DNA of 64,000 bases, from positions 28,383 to 92,382 of the forward strand of contig DATAZL010000125.1 in assembly GCA_036272055.1 (NCBI GenBank). The letters run 5' to 3'. Positions 7,166 to 16,800 of the stretch are shown here, in pieces; position 1 is the stretch's first letter, and each line of letters opens with the position of its first letter. Source of the stretch: DASZVB01 sp036272055. Its GTDB lineage: Bacteria > Myxococcota_A > Polyangia > Polyangiales > Polyangiaceae. The notes below the pieces were generated by a model. The model had not been told where the DNA came from. It saw only the letters and a list, made by a program, of their open reading frames with translations, and ran no database searches. Both the position numbers and the translations under genes were made by a program.

Positions 7166-10100
7166 ATGCTCAAGCCTCTCCCTCTACACGTGAAGAGCGA
7201 TCACTCCTTCGGACGCGCGGTCGGCACCGCGGCCGAGCTCGCGGAGAGTGCTGCGGGCGCGGGCCTCGGCGCGATCGCGCTCACCGACGCTGGAACACTC
7301 GCGGCCCAGGTCGAATTTCACGAGGCGTGTCGCGCGCACAATGTCAGGGCGATCACCGGCGCGGAGTTCCCGGTCCGCGGCTCGAGCGGCAGCGACGGAC
7401 GCATCGTCGTGCTCGCCCGCGACGTGCGCGGCTATCGCTCCCTCTGTCGTCTCGTCACCGAGTCGAACCGAAGAGCACGCGACGGCGTCGCGCTCCTGCA
7501 AGGCGAGGACGCGCCGGAACATCTCTTCGTGCTCACCGACGAACCTTCCGCGGCCAGGGCGCTCCTGGCGCACGGCTTCGATCGCGCGAGTCTCGGTTTG
7601 TTGCTGGTGCGAATTTCGGATGCCATCCCCCGCGCAAAGGACATCGCGCTCGCAGGGGCGTCACTCGAACTACGCGTCGTGGCCGACGTCGATGCCGTCA
7701 TGCCTCACGACGACGACGCGGCACTCCTCGCACTGTCGGCGGCGGTCCACGCACGCATCGGCAAGCGCCGCCCGCTCCGGCCCTGCGCGCAGGCGCTCAC
7801 GACGCCGCCCGCGCTCTTCGACGCCTTCCCCGACGCCGTACGGAACACGCACGCCATCGCCGAAGCGTGCACCCTGGATCTCACGACGCTGCGTCCGCCC
7901 TTCGACGAGCACGTGGTCGATCACACTGCGACGCTCACGACGCGCTGTCGGCAATGGACGCCGCCCACCGGCGCACACGCTGCGCGTCTCCGCCGCGAGC
8001 TCGCCGTCATCGCCGAGCTCGGCCTCGCGCGCTATTTCCTGGCCGTCGCCGAGATCGCCGGGGAAGCGCGGCGTCGCGGGATCTCGGTGACCGCGCGCGG
8101 CAGCGCCGTGTCGTCCCTCGTCGTGCACGCGCTTGGGCTCACGCCCGTCGATCCGCTCGCGCTCGGCCTGTATTTCGAGCGATTCGTGCGCGCCTCGCGA
8201 AAGACTCCGCCCGACATCGACCTCGACGTCGCGTCCGACCGGCGCAACGAGCTCATCGAATGGACCCACGAGCGCTTCGGCGCGTCCCACGTCGCCGCGG
8301 TGGGAACGTATCAAACATTCCGCCTTCGCTCCGCCTATCGCGACGCGCTCCCGGTACTCGGCATGCGCGCCGCAGAAGTGGAGCGCTTCACGACGGCCTT
8401 CGCCGACGACGAGCTCGAGCTACCCGCGCCGACGGAGCTGCTCCCCGAGCGCTTCCGCCGTGACGCGCCCCTCATCGAGCGTCTCATCGCGCGCCCGCGA
8501 CATCTCGCAACCCATCCCTCCGCCCTCGCCCTCTCCGCCGCACCCCTCGCCGACACGACGCCCCTGGTCCGCGCACCCAAAGGCGGCCTCGTCACCCAGC
8601 TAGACGGCCACGCCCTCTCACACCTCGGCCTCCTCAAAGTCGACCTCCTCGGCAACCGCTCCCTCGCCGAGGTCGACGAAGTAGCAGCCCTGTTGCGCGG
8701 ACCAGCAACCCCGTCTTCTTCCGCCCCAACGCCCCTCGACGCGAGGGACGACGCTCTCGACGTACCGAGCAACGCTTTCGACGTACCGGACGACGCTCTC
8801 GCTCTCGACGTGCCGAACGACGCTTTCGACGCGCCGGACGGAGCTTTCGACGCGCCGAGGATCGGTCTCGGTCTCGCTAGGCCACTGGACGATGCGCGCA
8901 CACTGGCGGCGATCGGGCGCGGCGATACGGTGGGGTGCTCGCAGCTCGAGAGCCCAGTGATGCGCTCCGTGTTGAGAAGGCTACCGATCACGAGGTATGC
9001 CGACGTGGTCGCGGCCATTGCGCTGGTACGGCCTGGGCCTGGCTCCGGGCCGTCGAAGGAGACGTTCATCCGGCGCGCCCGCGGCGAAGAGACGGCGAGC
9101 CTCTTCGAGCCGCGGCTCGACGGCGTGCTCGACGAAACGCACGGCGTGATGCTCTACGAAGAGAACGTCATCGCCGTCATCGAGCGCACCCTGGCGTGCT
9201 CGGCAGAAGACGCCGACGAGCTTCGCGCCGCGATAGTGCGCGGCGAGGACGTCCACAGGACGTTCTGCAAGCGCGCCGTCGCGGCTGGTGTCGCGCCAGT
9301 GGACGCTGAGCGGATCGGAGCGGAGCTCGCGCGCTTCGCGGCGTACTCGTTCAGCAAGGCGCACGCCGCGAGCGTCGCGCTCGTCGCCTATCGCTCGGCG
9401 TACGCGCGCGTACACCACACGTCGGAGTTCGCGTGCGCGGTGCTGAATCATCACGGCGGGCTCTATCCAATTCGTACTGTCGCGGCCGCCCTCGTACGCG
9501 CGGGCGTCGAGCTACGCGCACCCGACGTCACCGTCTCCGAGATGCGCACGGTGCGCGAGGGACGCGCGGCGCGCATCGGCCTCGACGCGCTCCGTCACGT
9601 CGGCGAGGCCGCGAAACGTGCCGTTCTCTCGGCGCGCGCTGCGGCACCGTTCCTGTCGCTCTCCGATCTCGTCGCCCGCGTACCCATGACGGACCGGGAG
9701 TTCGCGGCCTTCGTACTGTCCGGCGCATGCGACCAACTCCCGCCGCTCTCCGCCGAAACATATCCATTCGCGCACGAAGCCGTACTCGGCGCAGCGCCGA
9801 CACCAAGCGCGCACGCCGGTACAGCACCGACACCGAACGCGCGCGCCGGTACAGCGCCGACACCGAACGCGCGCGCCGGTACAGCGCCGGAGCGACTCGA
9901 GCTCTACCGCGCCCTCGTGCGCGCCAACAACGAGCTCCGGTATCTGGAGATGCACCCGAGCGCGCACCCGATGAAGCTCCTCCGCGACGAGGCGCGGCGA
10001 GCGGGTGCCCTCACGACGGCGGAGGCCGAAGCCCACGCCGGCACGCGGATCCGCCTTGCCGCCGTGGTTGCCGCCCTTCGCCGTATTCGGACGGCAAGGG

Positions 10101-10315
10101 GCGACGTGATGCAGTTCGTGACGCTCGAGGACGAAGAGGGGCTCCTCGAGGCGGTCGTCCCGCCGACGGCGTACGCCGAGCTGGGGGATCCCATAAAAAT
10201 GGCAGGGCCCTACCTGGTCGAAGGCGCCGTGGAGCGGAGCTCTGGAACGACCACCGTCGTGGTCGATGCCGTGAAGCCGTTCCACCGGCGCCATCGGCCG
10301 TACGACGCGGGGTGA
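7166..10315 (+). CDS. DNA polymerase III alpha-type subunit, probably non-replicative (DnaE2/error-prone-like)
   Basis: 1,049 residues from ATG 7166. An N-terminal PHP domain begins LPLHVKSDHSF; the usual second His of HxH is Lys, so metal-dependent exonuclease activity is probably lost. The C-family palm is clear: ARGSAVSSLVVHALGL, then PDIDLDVASDRR with two catalytic Asp, and GLLKVDLLGNRSL with the third. A helix-hairpin-helix stretch and an OB-like domain near the C-terminus follow. No ImuA/ImuB genes are next to it. Two in-frame minisatellites (8745-8858 and 9791-9890) encode low-complexity inserts. Its divergent partner UdgX points to translesion or repair synthesis. Confidence 0.82.
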   Translation: MLKPLPLHVKSDHSFGRAVGTAAELAESAAGAGLGAIALTDAGTLAAQVEFHEACRAHNVRAITGAEFPVRGSSGSDGRIVVLARDVRGYRSLCRLVTESNRRARDGVALLQGEDAPEHLFVLTDEPSAARALLAHGFDRASLGLLLVRISDAIPRAKDIALAGASLELRVVADVDAVMPHDDDAALLALSAAVHARIGKRRPLRPCAQALTTPPALFDAFPDAVRNTHAIAEACTLDLTTLRPPFDEHVVDHTATLTTRCRQWTPPTGAHAARLRRELAVIAELGLARYFLAVAEIAGEARRRGISVTARGSAVSSLVVHALGLTPVDPLALGLYFERFVRASRKTPPDIDLDVASDRRNELIEWTHERFGASHVAAVGTYQTFRLRSAYRDALPVLGMRAAEVERFTTAFADDELELPAPTELLPERFRRDAPLIERLIARPRHLATHPSALALSAAPLADTTPLVRAPKGGLVTQLDGHALSHLGLLKVDLLGNRSLAEVDEVAALLRGPATPSSSAPTPLDARDDALDVPSNAFDVPDDALALDVPNDAFDAPDGAFDAPRIGLGLARPLDDARTLAAIGRGDTVGCSQLESPVMRSVLRRLPITRYADVVAAIALVRPGPGSGPSKETFIRRARGEETASLFEPRLDGVLDETHGVMLYEENVIAVIERTLACSAEDADELRAAIVRGEDVHRTFCKRAVAAGVAPVDAERIGAELARFAAYSFSKAHAASVALVAYRSAYARVHHTSEFACAVLNHHGGLYPIRTVAAALVRAGVELRAPDVTVSEMRTVREGRAARIGLDALRHVGEAAKRAVLSARAAAPFLSLSDLVARVPMTDREFAAFVLSGACDQLPPLSAETYPFAHEAVLGAAPTPSAHAGTAPTPNARAGTAPTPNARAGTAPERLELYRALVRANNELRYLEMHPSAHPMKLLRDEARRAGALTTAEAEAHAGTRIRLAAVVAALRRIRTARGDVMQFVTLEDEEGLLEAVVPPTAYAELGDPIKMAGPYLVEGAVERSSGTTTVVVDAVKPFHRRHRPYDAG
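8745..8858 (+). repeat. in-frame heptapeptide repeat in dnaE
   Basis: About five degenerate 21-base units encode DAxDVP-like heptapeptides (for example NDAFDAP, DGAFDAP); one unit carries two extra codons. They form an acidic, Pro-rich spacer just after the catalytic KVDLLGNR segment. The number of units could vary between strains. Confidence 0.8.
9791..9890 (+). repeat. 30-base tandem repeat in dnaE
   Basis: Three units of exactly 30 bases, nearly identical, plus a partial fourth, encode TAPTPNARAG-like decapeptides between the helix-hairpin-helix-like region and the OB-like domain. The length is a multiple of three, so changes in copy number would keep the frame. Confidence 0.88.
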
Positions 10316-10317
10316 CG

Positions 10318-11457
10318 TCAGGCGGCGAGCTTCAGGACCACCTTGGTCCATCCATCGTGGCGCGCGTCGAAGTGCGCATATGCATCCGGCGCCGCGTCGA
10401 GCCCCAGGCGGTGTGAGATGAGGAACGACGGCTTGGCGCGGCCCATGTGAATCAGGTCGCGTAGCTCGCGGTTGTAGGCCTTCACGTTGGCCTGACCGGA
10501 ACCCATGCGAAGGCCCTTCGAGAAGAAGGTCCCCATGTCGAACGCGATGCGCCCTTCCTTCATGAGCTTATCGGGGCTCTTCGGATCTTCCGGCACGAAC
10601 ACGCCCACGACGCCGATGACGCCCGTCGGGCGCACCGATTTGACCAGCCGGTTCATCGTCACGTTCGGTTCCTCATGCCCGGAGGGGTCGTGCGCTTGCC
10701 AGCCGACGCACTCGCAACCCTTGTCGGCACCGTCACCGCCGGTGAGCTCCATGACGCGCTCGACCGGGTCATCCTTCGAGTCGTCGATCGCTATCGCCCC
10801 GATGCTCTCTGCGAGCCGCAGGCGGTCGGCGTGACGGTCGATGACCATGACCTGCTTGGCCCCCTGGATCATCGCGGAGTACGCGGCCATGAGCCCCACT
10901 GGGCCAGAACCGTACACCACGACGGACTCACCTGGCCGCAACTCGGCAAGCCGTGTCGCATGCCAGCCGGTGGGGAAAATGTCCGCGAGCATGACGTAAT
11001 CGTCCTCCTTCTCGCGCGCGTCTTCCGGCAGCTTCAGGCAGTTGAAGTCCGCAAAAGGCACGCGGAGGTACTCAGCCTGTCCGCCTTCGTACGGACCCAT
11101 GTTCGCGTAACCGTATGCCGCGCCGGCCGTGCCGGGGTTCGTCGTCAGGCAAAACCCGGTCTGTCCCTTCTCGCAGTTTCGACAGAACCCGCACCCGATG
11201 TTGAACGGCAAGCACACGCGATCGCCTTTCTTGATGCGAACCACCGCGTCGCCGACCTCGATCACTTCACCGAGGTTCTCATGACCGAGGACCTTTCCCT
11301 TCTCGACCGTCGTGCGACCCTCGTACATGTGAAGATCCGACCCGCAGATGTTCGTGCTCGTGATCCTGACGAGCACGTCGGTCGGCCGCTCGATCCGTGG
11401 ATCCTTCACTTCTTCGATCTTCACGTCGCGCGGGCCTCGATAAACCAATGCCTTCAT
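10318..11457 (-). CDS. zinc-dependent alcohol/formaldehyde dehydrogenase (MDR family)
   Basis: 379 residues. ATG 11457 is fixed by an AAAGGAG ribosome site six bases upstream. Medium-chain dehydrogenase features: catalytic zinc ligands in TNICGSDLHMYEG and GHEN, four structural zinc cysteines in GCGFCRNCEKGQTGFC, and a Rossmann motif VVYGSGPVGLMA. The insert GWQAHDPSGHEE and overall length match the glutathione-independent formaldehyde dehydrogenase group. It oxidises an alcohol or aldehyde with NAD. It stands alone; the 360-base gap upstream probably holds its promoter. Substrate not determinable here. Confidence 0.88.
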   Translation of the reverse strand: MKALVYRGPRDVKIEEVKDPRIERPTDVLVRITSTNICGSDLHMYEGRTTVEKGKVLGHENLGEVIEVGDAVVRIKKGDRVCLPFNIGCGFCRNCEKGQTGFCLTTNPGTAGAAYGYANMGPYEGGQAEYLRVPFADFNCLKLPEDAREKEDDYVMLADIFPTGWHATRLAELRPGESVVVYGSGPVGLMAAYSAMIQGAKQVMVIDRHADRLRLAESIGAIAIDDSKDDPVERVMELTGGDGADKGCECVGWQAHDPSGHEEPNVTMNRLVKSVRPTGVIGVVGVFVPEDPKSPDKLMKEGRIAFDMGTFFSKGLRMGSGQANVKAYNRELRDLIHMGRAKPSFLISHRLGLDAAPDAYAHFDARHDGWTKVVLKLAA

Positions 11458-11463
11458 CTCCGA

Positions 11464-11470
11464 CTCCTTT
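11464..11470 (-). promoter_or_regulatory. ribosome binding site of the zinc dehydrogenase
   Basis: AAAGGAG on the minus strand, six bases before the ATG at 11457. It rules out the longer frame that reads up to 11664 through low-complexity sequence. Confidence 0.8.
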
Positions 11471-11620
11471 CGATGCGCGGGCACGGTGCACGCGCACGTC
11501 GAGAGACGGCAAGAAGCGCACCGCTGCGATGTCGGCCGCGCTACGCGCCGGTCGCACTGGCGCTGGTCGCACTCGTCGCACTGGCCGCGCTGGCGCGATG
11601 CGCGCGAGGGGTGCCGGGGA

Positions 11621-11660
11621 AAAATATTGCGATGTACCAGCGAGGTACCTCGCAATTTTT
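11621..11660. promoter_or_regulatory. candidate operator: palindrome with direct repeats
   Basis: CGAGGTACCTCG at 11641-11652 is a perfect 12-base palindrome. GCGATGTACC (11629-11638) and GCGAGGTACC (11640-11649) are near-identical direct repeats spaced 11 bases, about one helical turn. Outside them ATATTGCGA and TCGCAATTTT form an imperfect inverted repeat. This looks like a regulator site upstream of the zinc dehydrogenase, or a hairpin after the glycosyltransferase gene. No regulator gene is adjacent. Confidence 0.4.
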
Positions 11661-11817
11661 GCAAGAAAGGGCGCGAAAATTAAAGCGTCCCGCCCCGGGG
11701 TTCGACGTCCGGTAGCAAAAGGATGCATGGCGCCGTCGCGCCGCAACGTGAGCGAGTGCGGCGGCGAGCGGTGCGGCGGCGAGCGCGTGCGGGCGCGTGG
11801 AGAGGCGTTCGCGCCGG

Positions 11818-13830
11818 TCAGTCCCAGGCGGCGAGGACGTCGGCGCTGAGCAGACGGTCGTCTCGTTCTACGGGACGATGTTCGTGGCGCTTCGCGAGCT
11901 TTTCGCGCCAGAACCCGTGGTAGTCGGCGACGGTTTGGATCTCGAGCGCGTCGTGCACGACTTCGCTGCCGACCTCGAGGTAGGCGTCGAGGTTCTTGAG
12001 ATCGGGGCGTGGGAGACGGCCATTTTCGTGGTCGTCCCACATGCGCTCGTAGAGCCCCTCGAGCTGCCGTACGAGGAGGGGCATGTCGAAGAGGGTGCAC
12101 GAGTCGCGGCTCGCGCGAAGACGCTCGCGGTAGGGGTGCAGCGCGCCGCGGTCGGTGCCGAAATGCACGGCCATCTCGACGTATTCTTCGGGTGAACCGG
12201 TGACGAGCTCCGGGATCCCGGCTGCGCGCGCGAGGCTGCCGCAGACGCGCGACGCGAAGGAGCGACCGCTCAGCGTGAGCACCGGTACCCCCATCCAGAG
12301 CGCGTCCGACGCCGTCGTGTGGGCGCCGTACGGCGTGGTGTCGAGGAACAGATCCGCGAGCGCGTAGCGTGCGAGGTGAAACGGGTTGGCGAGCTTCTGT
12401 GCGAAGACGATGCGTTCCTTCGCGATCCCGCGTCGTGCGGCGTAGTCGCGGAGACGGGCATGCGTCGCCTCGTTCGAGGCGAGGAGCCAGAGCACGCTCC
12501 CGGACACCCGCGTGAGAATCGATAGCCAGCGATCGTAGGTGAAGGCGTTGAGCTTGTGGACGCCGTTGAAACAGCAATAAACCATCGCGTCGTCGGGGAG
12601 CCCGACCTCCCGACGGGACGGCGTGTGCGCAGCGACCTGACGGCTCCGGAGGCTCGGCTGGTAGCAGGGCAGCCGTAGCACCTTCTCCGAGTAATAGAGC
12701 TCGTGCGACTCGGGCACGATGTAGTCGTCGGCCACGATGTAGTGGTGATACGGGCTCGCCATCGTCCCGGGGAAGCCGAGCCAGTTGACGATGACCGGCG
12801 CGGGACGCTGCGCGACGACCTTGAGCCGCGCCTCCCGCGTGTACCCGTTGAGATCGACGAGGATCTGTACGCCGTCCTGGGCGATGCGGCGCGCCGCGGT
12901 GCGGTCGTCGAGGTGAGTCAGTGACTCGAAATGGTGCGCCGTCGACTTGAAGTGGGCGTGGAGCGGATCGCGCGCGTCGGGGCCCGAGTAGTACGCGAAG
13001 GTCTCGACCTTCTCCTTGTCGTGGAGCGCGAACACCTCGGTCATCAGATATCCGACGGCGTGCTCGCGCAGATCGGACGACAGATAGCCGACGCGAAGCG
13101 GCCGTGCCCCCGCGGTCACCGACAGCGACGCGCGCTCTTCCGGTACACCGACGTCGGAGCGGTTGTAATGGCACGCGACCGCGAGCTGGAGCAACGGATC
13201 GTCGGCGAGGGCCGCGGCGGAGAGCGGCGAGAGACCACGCATCAGGGTGCGGTGCGCGACGCGCTCCGACGGCAGGATCACCGGCCACTCACATTGTCGC
13301 TGGCGGAGCGCGACGAGGTGTTGCACGGCCTCTCGCTGGCTCGAATCGAGCTCGAGACTGTGACGGAGCATCTGCTCGGCGGCCTCGTCCTGATCGGCGG
13401 CCTCGAGGGCGCGGGCGCTCTGGTTCAGCGTGGTCGTCTTGTGGGTGATGGCGGGGCCGTTGACAGACGACATGCGCGCGAGCGCCGCCGACCACTGGGC
13501 GAGCGCGAGCCCGACGTTGCCCATGCGCTCGTACACTCGGCCCAGATTGATGTACGCGGGCATGAAGTCCGCGTTGAGGGCGATGGCGCGCTCGAGGCAC
13601 ATGCGCGCGGCGTCGAGCTGCTCACCGTCCGCCAGCGTGACGGCGTAGTTGAAGAGCACCGCGTAGAGCAGCGGATCGCTCTGGTGTTGCTGGATCCACG
13701 TTGCGTAGAGGGCGCCGACCGCCTGCGCCTGCCCGCTCTGGCGAAGCACCTCTACTGCGCGGATGAGATCCGGCACTCCCAGCTCTTGCGCCATCGGTCT
13801 GATCATCGCGGACGCTAGTAGATCCGGCAT
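11818..13830 (-). CDS. OGT/SPINDLY-like protein O-glycosyltransferase (GT41) with TPRs
   Basis: 670 residues. Two or three TPR units cover about residues 50-165. The GT41 catalytic part follows: LRVGYLSSDLREHAVGYLM (His257 aligns with human OGT His498), LVDLNGYT, NWLGFPGTMASP, VYCCFNGVHKLNAF (Lys426 aligns with Lys842), and a UDP-binding YGAHTTASDALW (His504, Thr505, Thr506, Asp509). All key residues I know of are kept. OGT-type enzymes transfer GlcNAc or fucose to Ser/Thr of proteins. The start lies 13 bases after the stop of the giant Ser/Thr-rich repeat gene, with GAGAG upstream, so both are one transcription unit. The repeat protein is the obvious candidate substrate. Confidence 0.92.
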   Translation of the reverse strand: MPDLLASAMIRPMAQELGVPDLIRAVEVLRQSGQAQAVGALYATWIQQHQSDPLLYAVLFNYAVTLADGEQLDAARMCLERAIALNADFMPAYINLGRVYERMGNVGLALAQWSAALARMSSVNGPAITHKTTTLNQSARALEAADQDEAAEQMLRHSLELDSSQREAVQHLVALRQRQCEWPVILPSERVAHRTLMRGLSPLSAAALADDPLLQLAVACHYNRSDVGVPEERASLSVTAGARPLRVGYLSSDLREHAVGYLMTEVFALHDKEKVETFAYYSGPDARDPLHAHFKSTAHHFESLTHLDDRTAARRIAQDGVQILVDLNGYTREARLKVVAQRPAPVIVNWLGFPGTMASPYHHYIVADDYIVPESHELYYSEKVLRLPCYQPSLRSRQVAAHTPSRREVGLPDDAMVYCCFNGVHKLNAFTYDRWLSILTRVSGSVLWLLASNEATHARLRDYAARRGIAKERIVFAQKLANPFHLARYALADLFLDTTPYGAHTTASDALWMGVPVLTLSGRSFASRVCGSLARAAGIPELVTGSPEEYVEMAVHFGTDRGALHPYRERLRASRDSCTLFDMPLLVRQLEGLYERMWDDHENGRLPRPDLKNLDAYLEVGSEVVHDALEIQTVADYHGFWREKLAKRHEHRPVERDDRLLSADVLAAWD

Positions 13831-13843
13831 GTCGCTCTCGAGG

Positions 13844-16800
13844 TTACACGAGCGCGTCGGCGAGCGCCTCGACTTGTTCGTCGCTCATGCTCGCGATCTG
13901 GTCGGGCGTGAGCGCGGCGAGCTGAGCGCCGCCGAGCGACTCGATGGTCGTCGTGGTGAGGCTACGGATGGTGGCGGCGGAAAGCATCGTCATGGTCGTC
14001 GTCGTGATCTGGGTGAGCTGCGTCGCGACCAGCGAATTCATGGAGTCCGCGAACGCGCCGAGCTGCGCGGCGGTGAGAACACCGACCTGGTCGGCCGTCA
14101 GAGTGCCGAGCTGGTCGGCGGAGAGCGCCTGGAACTCGGTGGCCGTGAGGTTCGATATCTGGGTTCCGCTGAGGCTGCGGAGCTGGGTCGTCGAGACGGC
14201 GGCGAGCTGGGCCGGACCGAGCGCCCGGATCTGCAAGCGCTGGAGACCGGCGAGCTGCGCGGGCGTGAGCGCCGTGATCTGCGTCGTGGAGAGGAACCCG
14301 ATCTGCGTCGTGGTGAGCGACCCGAGCTCCGTCGAGGTGAGGCCGGCAAACTGTGTGGAGGTGATCTCGCCGAAGTGCGTCGCGGTGAGGCCGGTCACGC
14401 CGGTCGACGACAGCGCGCCGACCTGCTCCGGGAGAAGCGCGGCGAACTGTGTCGGCGAGAGCGCGCCGACCTGGACCGGCGTGAGCCCGCTCAGCTCTGC
14501 GCCGGAGAGGAGCTCGAGCTGATCCGTGGTGAGGCTCGCGATCTGCGTCGCGGAGAGACCGGTGATGCCCGTCGAGGAGAGGCTGACGAACTGCTCGGTG
14601 CTGAGCGTCGCGAATGCGGTGGCGGTGAGCCCGGAGATCGCCGTGCCGGAGAGCGCGCCGACCTGATCGACGGAGAGCGCCGCGAGCTGCGTCGTGGTGA
14701 GGGCCGCGACCTGGCTCGACGTGATACCGGTGACGCCGGTCGTCGACAGCGACGCGACCTGATCCTCGGAGAGAGCGCCCACCTGGGTCGTCGAGAGCGC
14801 CGCGACCTGGCTCGACGCGAGCCCGTTGATCTCCGTCTCGGTGAGGAGCGCCATCTGCGTCGTGGTGAGGGCAGAGACGACGGTCGTCGTGAGCGCGGCC
14901 ACGCCGGTCCCCGACAGGCTGGCGAGCTGGGTGGACGACAGCGCGCCGATGAGGTTCGAGGTGAGCCCGGAGACGGCCGCCGTGGACAGGGCCGCGATCT
15001 GGGCGTTCGTCAATGCGGCAAGCTGAGTGGTCGCAAGCGAGCCCATCTGCGCCGCGGTGAGACCGCCGATGCCCGTCGAGGAGAGCGACGCGACCTGGTT
15101 CGTCGAGAGCGCGGCGAGCTGTGCTACGCCGAGCGCCCCGACGTCCGTCGAGCTGAAGCCGTTGACCTGCGCGAGCGTCAGCGCGGAGAGGATCGGTACG
15201 GTGAGCGCCGCGGCCTGGGTCGACGTGAGCGAGCCGAGCTGGCGCGGCGTCAGGGCAGCGAGCTGATCGCCGCTCAGGGCGGCGAAACCCGCCGGGGTCA
15301 GGCCGGAGATGCCGGTCGACGACAGCGCCGCGACCTGGGTCGTGGCGAGGGCCGCGATCTGGTTCGCGCGCAGCACCGCGACCTGGGTCGAGTCGAATCC
15401 GGCGATCTGGCCCGGCGCGAGGTTCGCGAGCTCGGTCGTGGTGAGCGAGAGAACCTGCGCGGCCGTGAGCGAGCCGAGCGTGGCCGGCGTGAGCCCCGGG
15501 AGCTGCGTCGTGTTGAAGGCCGCGATGCGCGTCGTCGGGAGCGCCTGCACCTGCGTCGTCGTCAGCCCGGAGAGCTCGAGCGGCGTCAGAGCGGCGAAGC
15601 CCGTCGCCGGGAGCGCGGCGAACTGCGCCGGCAAGAGCCCGGTGATGCCGTCCGGCGACAGCGACCCGAGCTGCGTCGTGGTGAGCGACGTGAGCTGCGC
15701 GGGCGTCAGTGCCGACACCAGCGTCGAGGTGAAGCCGTTGATGCCGGTCGTCGACAGGGCAAGGAGCTCAGCCGGCGTCAGCGTCGCGGCCTGCGTCGTG
15801 GTGAGCGCGCCGGTCTGCACCGCGGTGAGCGCGCCGAGCTGCCGCGTCGTGAGAGCGGCGAACGCGGTCGTCGTGAGCCCCGGGATCCCGGTGGTGCCGA
15901 GCGATGCGATCTGGGTCGGCGCGAGCGCGACGAGCTGGGTGTTCGCGAGCGCGCTCACCTCGGTGCTCGTGAACGCGTCGAGCTGCGGCGCGGTCAACGC
16001 GCCGACCTGGGCGATCGTCAGGACCCGGAGCTGGTTCGTATCGAACGCCGCTATCTCGGTGCCGGTGAGGCCTGCGATCTGCGTCGTCGTGAGGCCGGCG
16101 ACCTGACCGACGGAGAGCACGCCGACCTGCGTCGTCGTGAGCGACGCGATCTGGGCGGGGGTGAGCTGGGCGAGGCGCGTCGTCGTGAACGACGCGATCT
16201 GGGTCGTGGTGAGGCCGCTCACCGCGCGCGTCGACAGGGACGCGAGCTGCGTGGCGTTCATCGCGGCGATCTGTGCCGACGTCAGCACCGCCGCCTGCGT
16301 CGTGGCCACGCCCGAGAGCTCCACGGCGGTGAGCACGCCCATCTGGGTCGTCGTGAGCGTGCCGATCTGGTCCGTCGTGAGCGCGCCGAACTGCACCGAC
16401 GTCATCGACGCGAGCTGCCGCGTCGTGAGAGTGCCGAGCTCCGCCGCCGTCAATCCGCGGATCCCGGTGGTGCTCAGGGCGCCGATCTGGCCGGTCTGGA
16501 GCGCGGCGAGCTGGGCCGCGCCGAGGGCGGCGACCTGGGTGTCGGCGAGGGCGCCGAGCTGGACGGCGCCGAGATCGCCGATCTGGGTCGCGGTGAGCGC
16601 CGCGACCTGGTCCTCGGTCATCGCCGAGACCTGGGACGGCGCGAGGCTCCTGAGCTGCGTGGTCGCGAGCGCCTGCACCTGGGCGGGGCCGAGCGCGCTC
16701 ACCTGATCCTGGCTCAGGCTGCCGATCTGCGCGGCGGAGAGCGCACCGAGCTGGGTCGAGGTGAGCGCGCCGATCGCGTCGAGGGAGAAGCCGCTCACCC

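Larger units (their letters stand above)
11458..11817. other. intergenic region with AT-rich palindromic patch
   Basis: No convincing gene. Roughly 11530-11600 is a low-complexity run of GTCGCACTGG-like repeats. Roughly 11618-11685 is unusually AT-rich for this genome and holds the inverted repeat described separately. It probably contains the promoter of the zinc dehydrogenase and the 3' end of the glycosyltransferase transcript. Several frames are open here but they show no protein-like features. Confidence 0.55.

Noticed and set aside
10675..11715. Plus-strand frame of 346 codons opposite the zinc dehydrogenase
   Set aside because: It overlaps a gene with clear zinc and Rossmann motifs; the hydrophobic VALALVALVALAALA near its end comes from a low-complexity repeat in the intergenic gap.
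11279..13288. Minus-strand frame of 669 codons opposite phase to the glycosyltransferase
   Set aside because: Arg/Pro/Ala-rich frame-shifted reading of the GT41 gene, no motif of its own.
3363..13830. GT2 enzyme at 3.4-4.1 kb as a second glycosyltransferase for the giant repeat protein
   Set aside because: It belongs to the overlapping deacetylase/methyltransferase cluster 8 kb away, with polymerase and dehydrogenase genes between.
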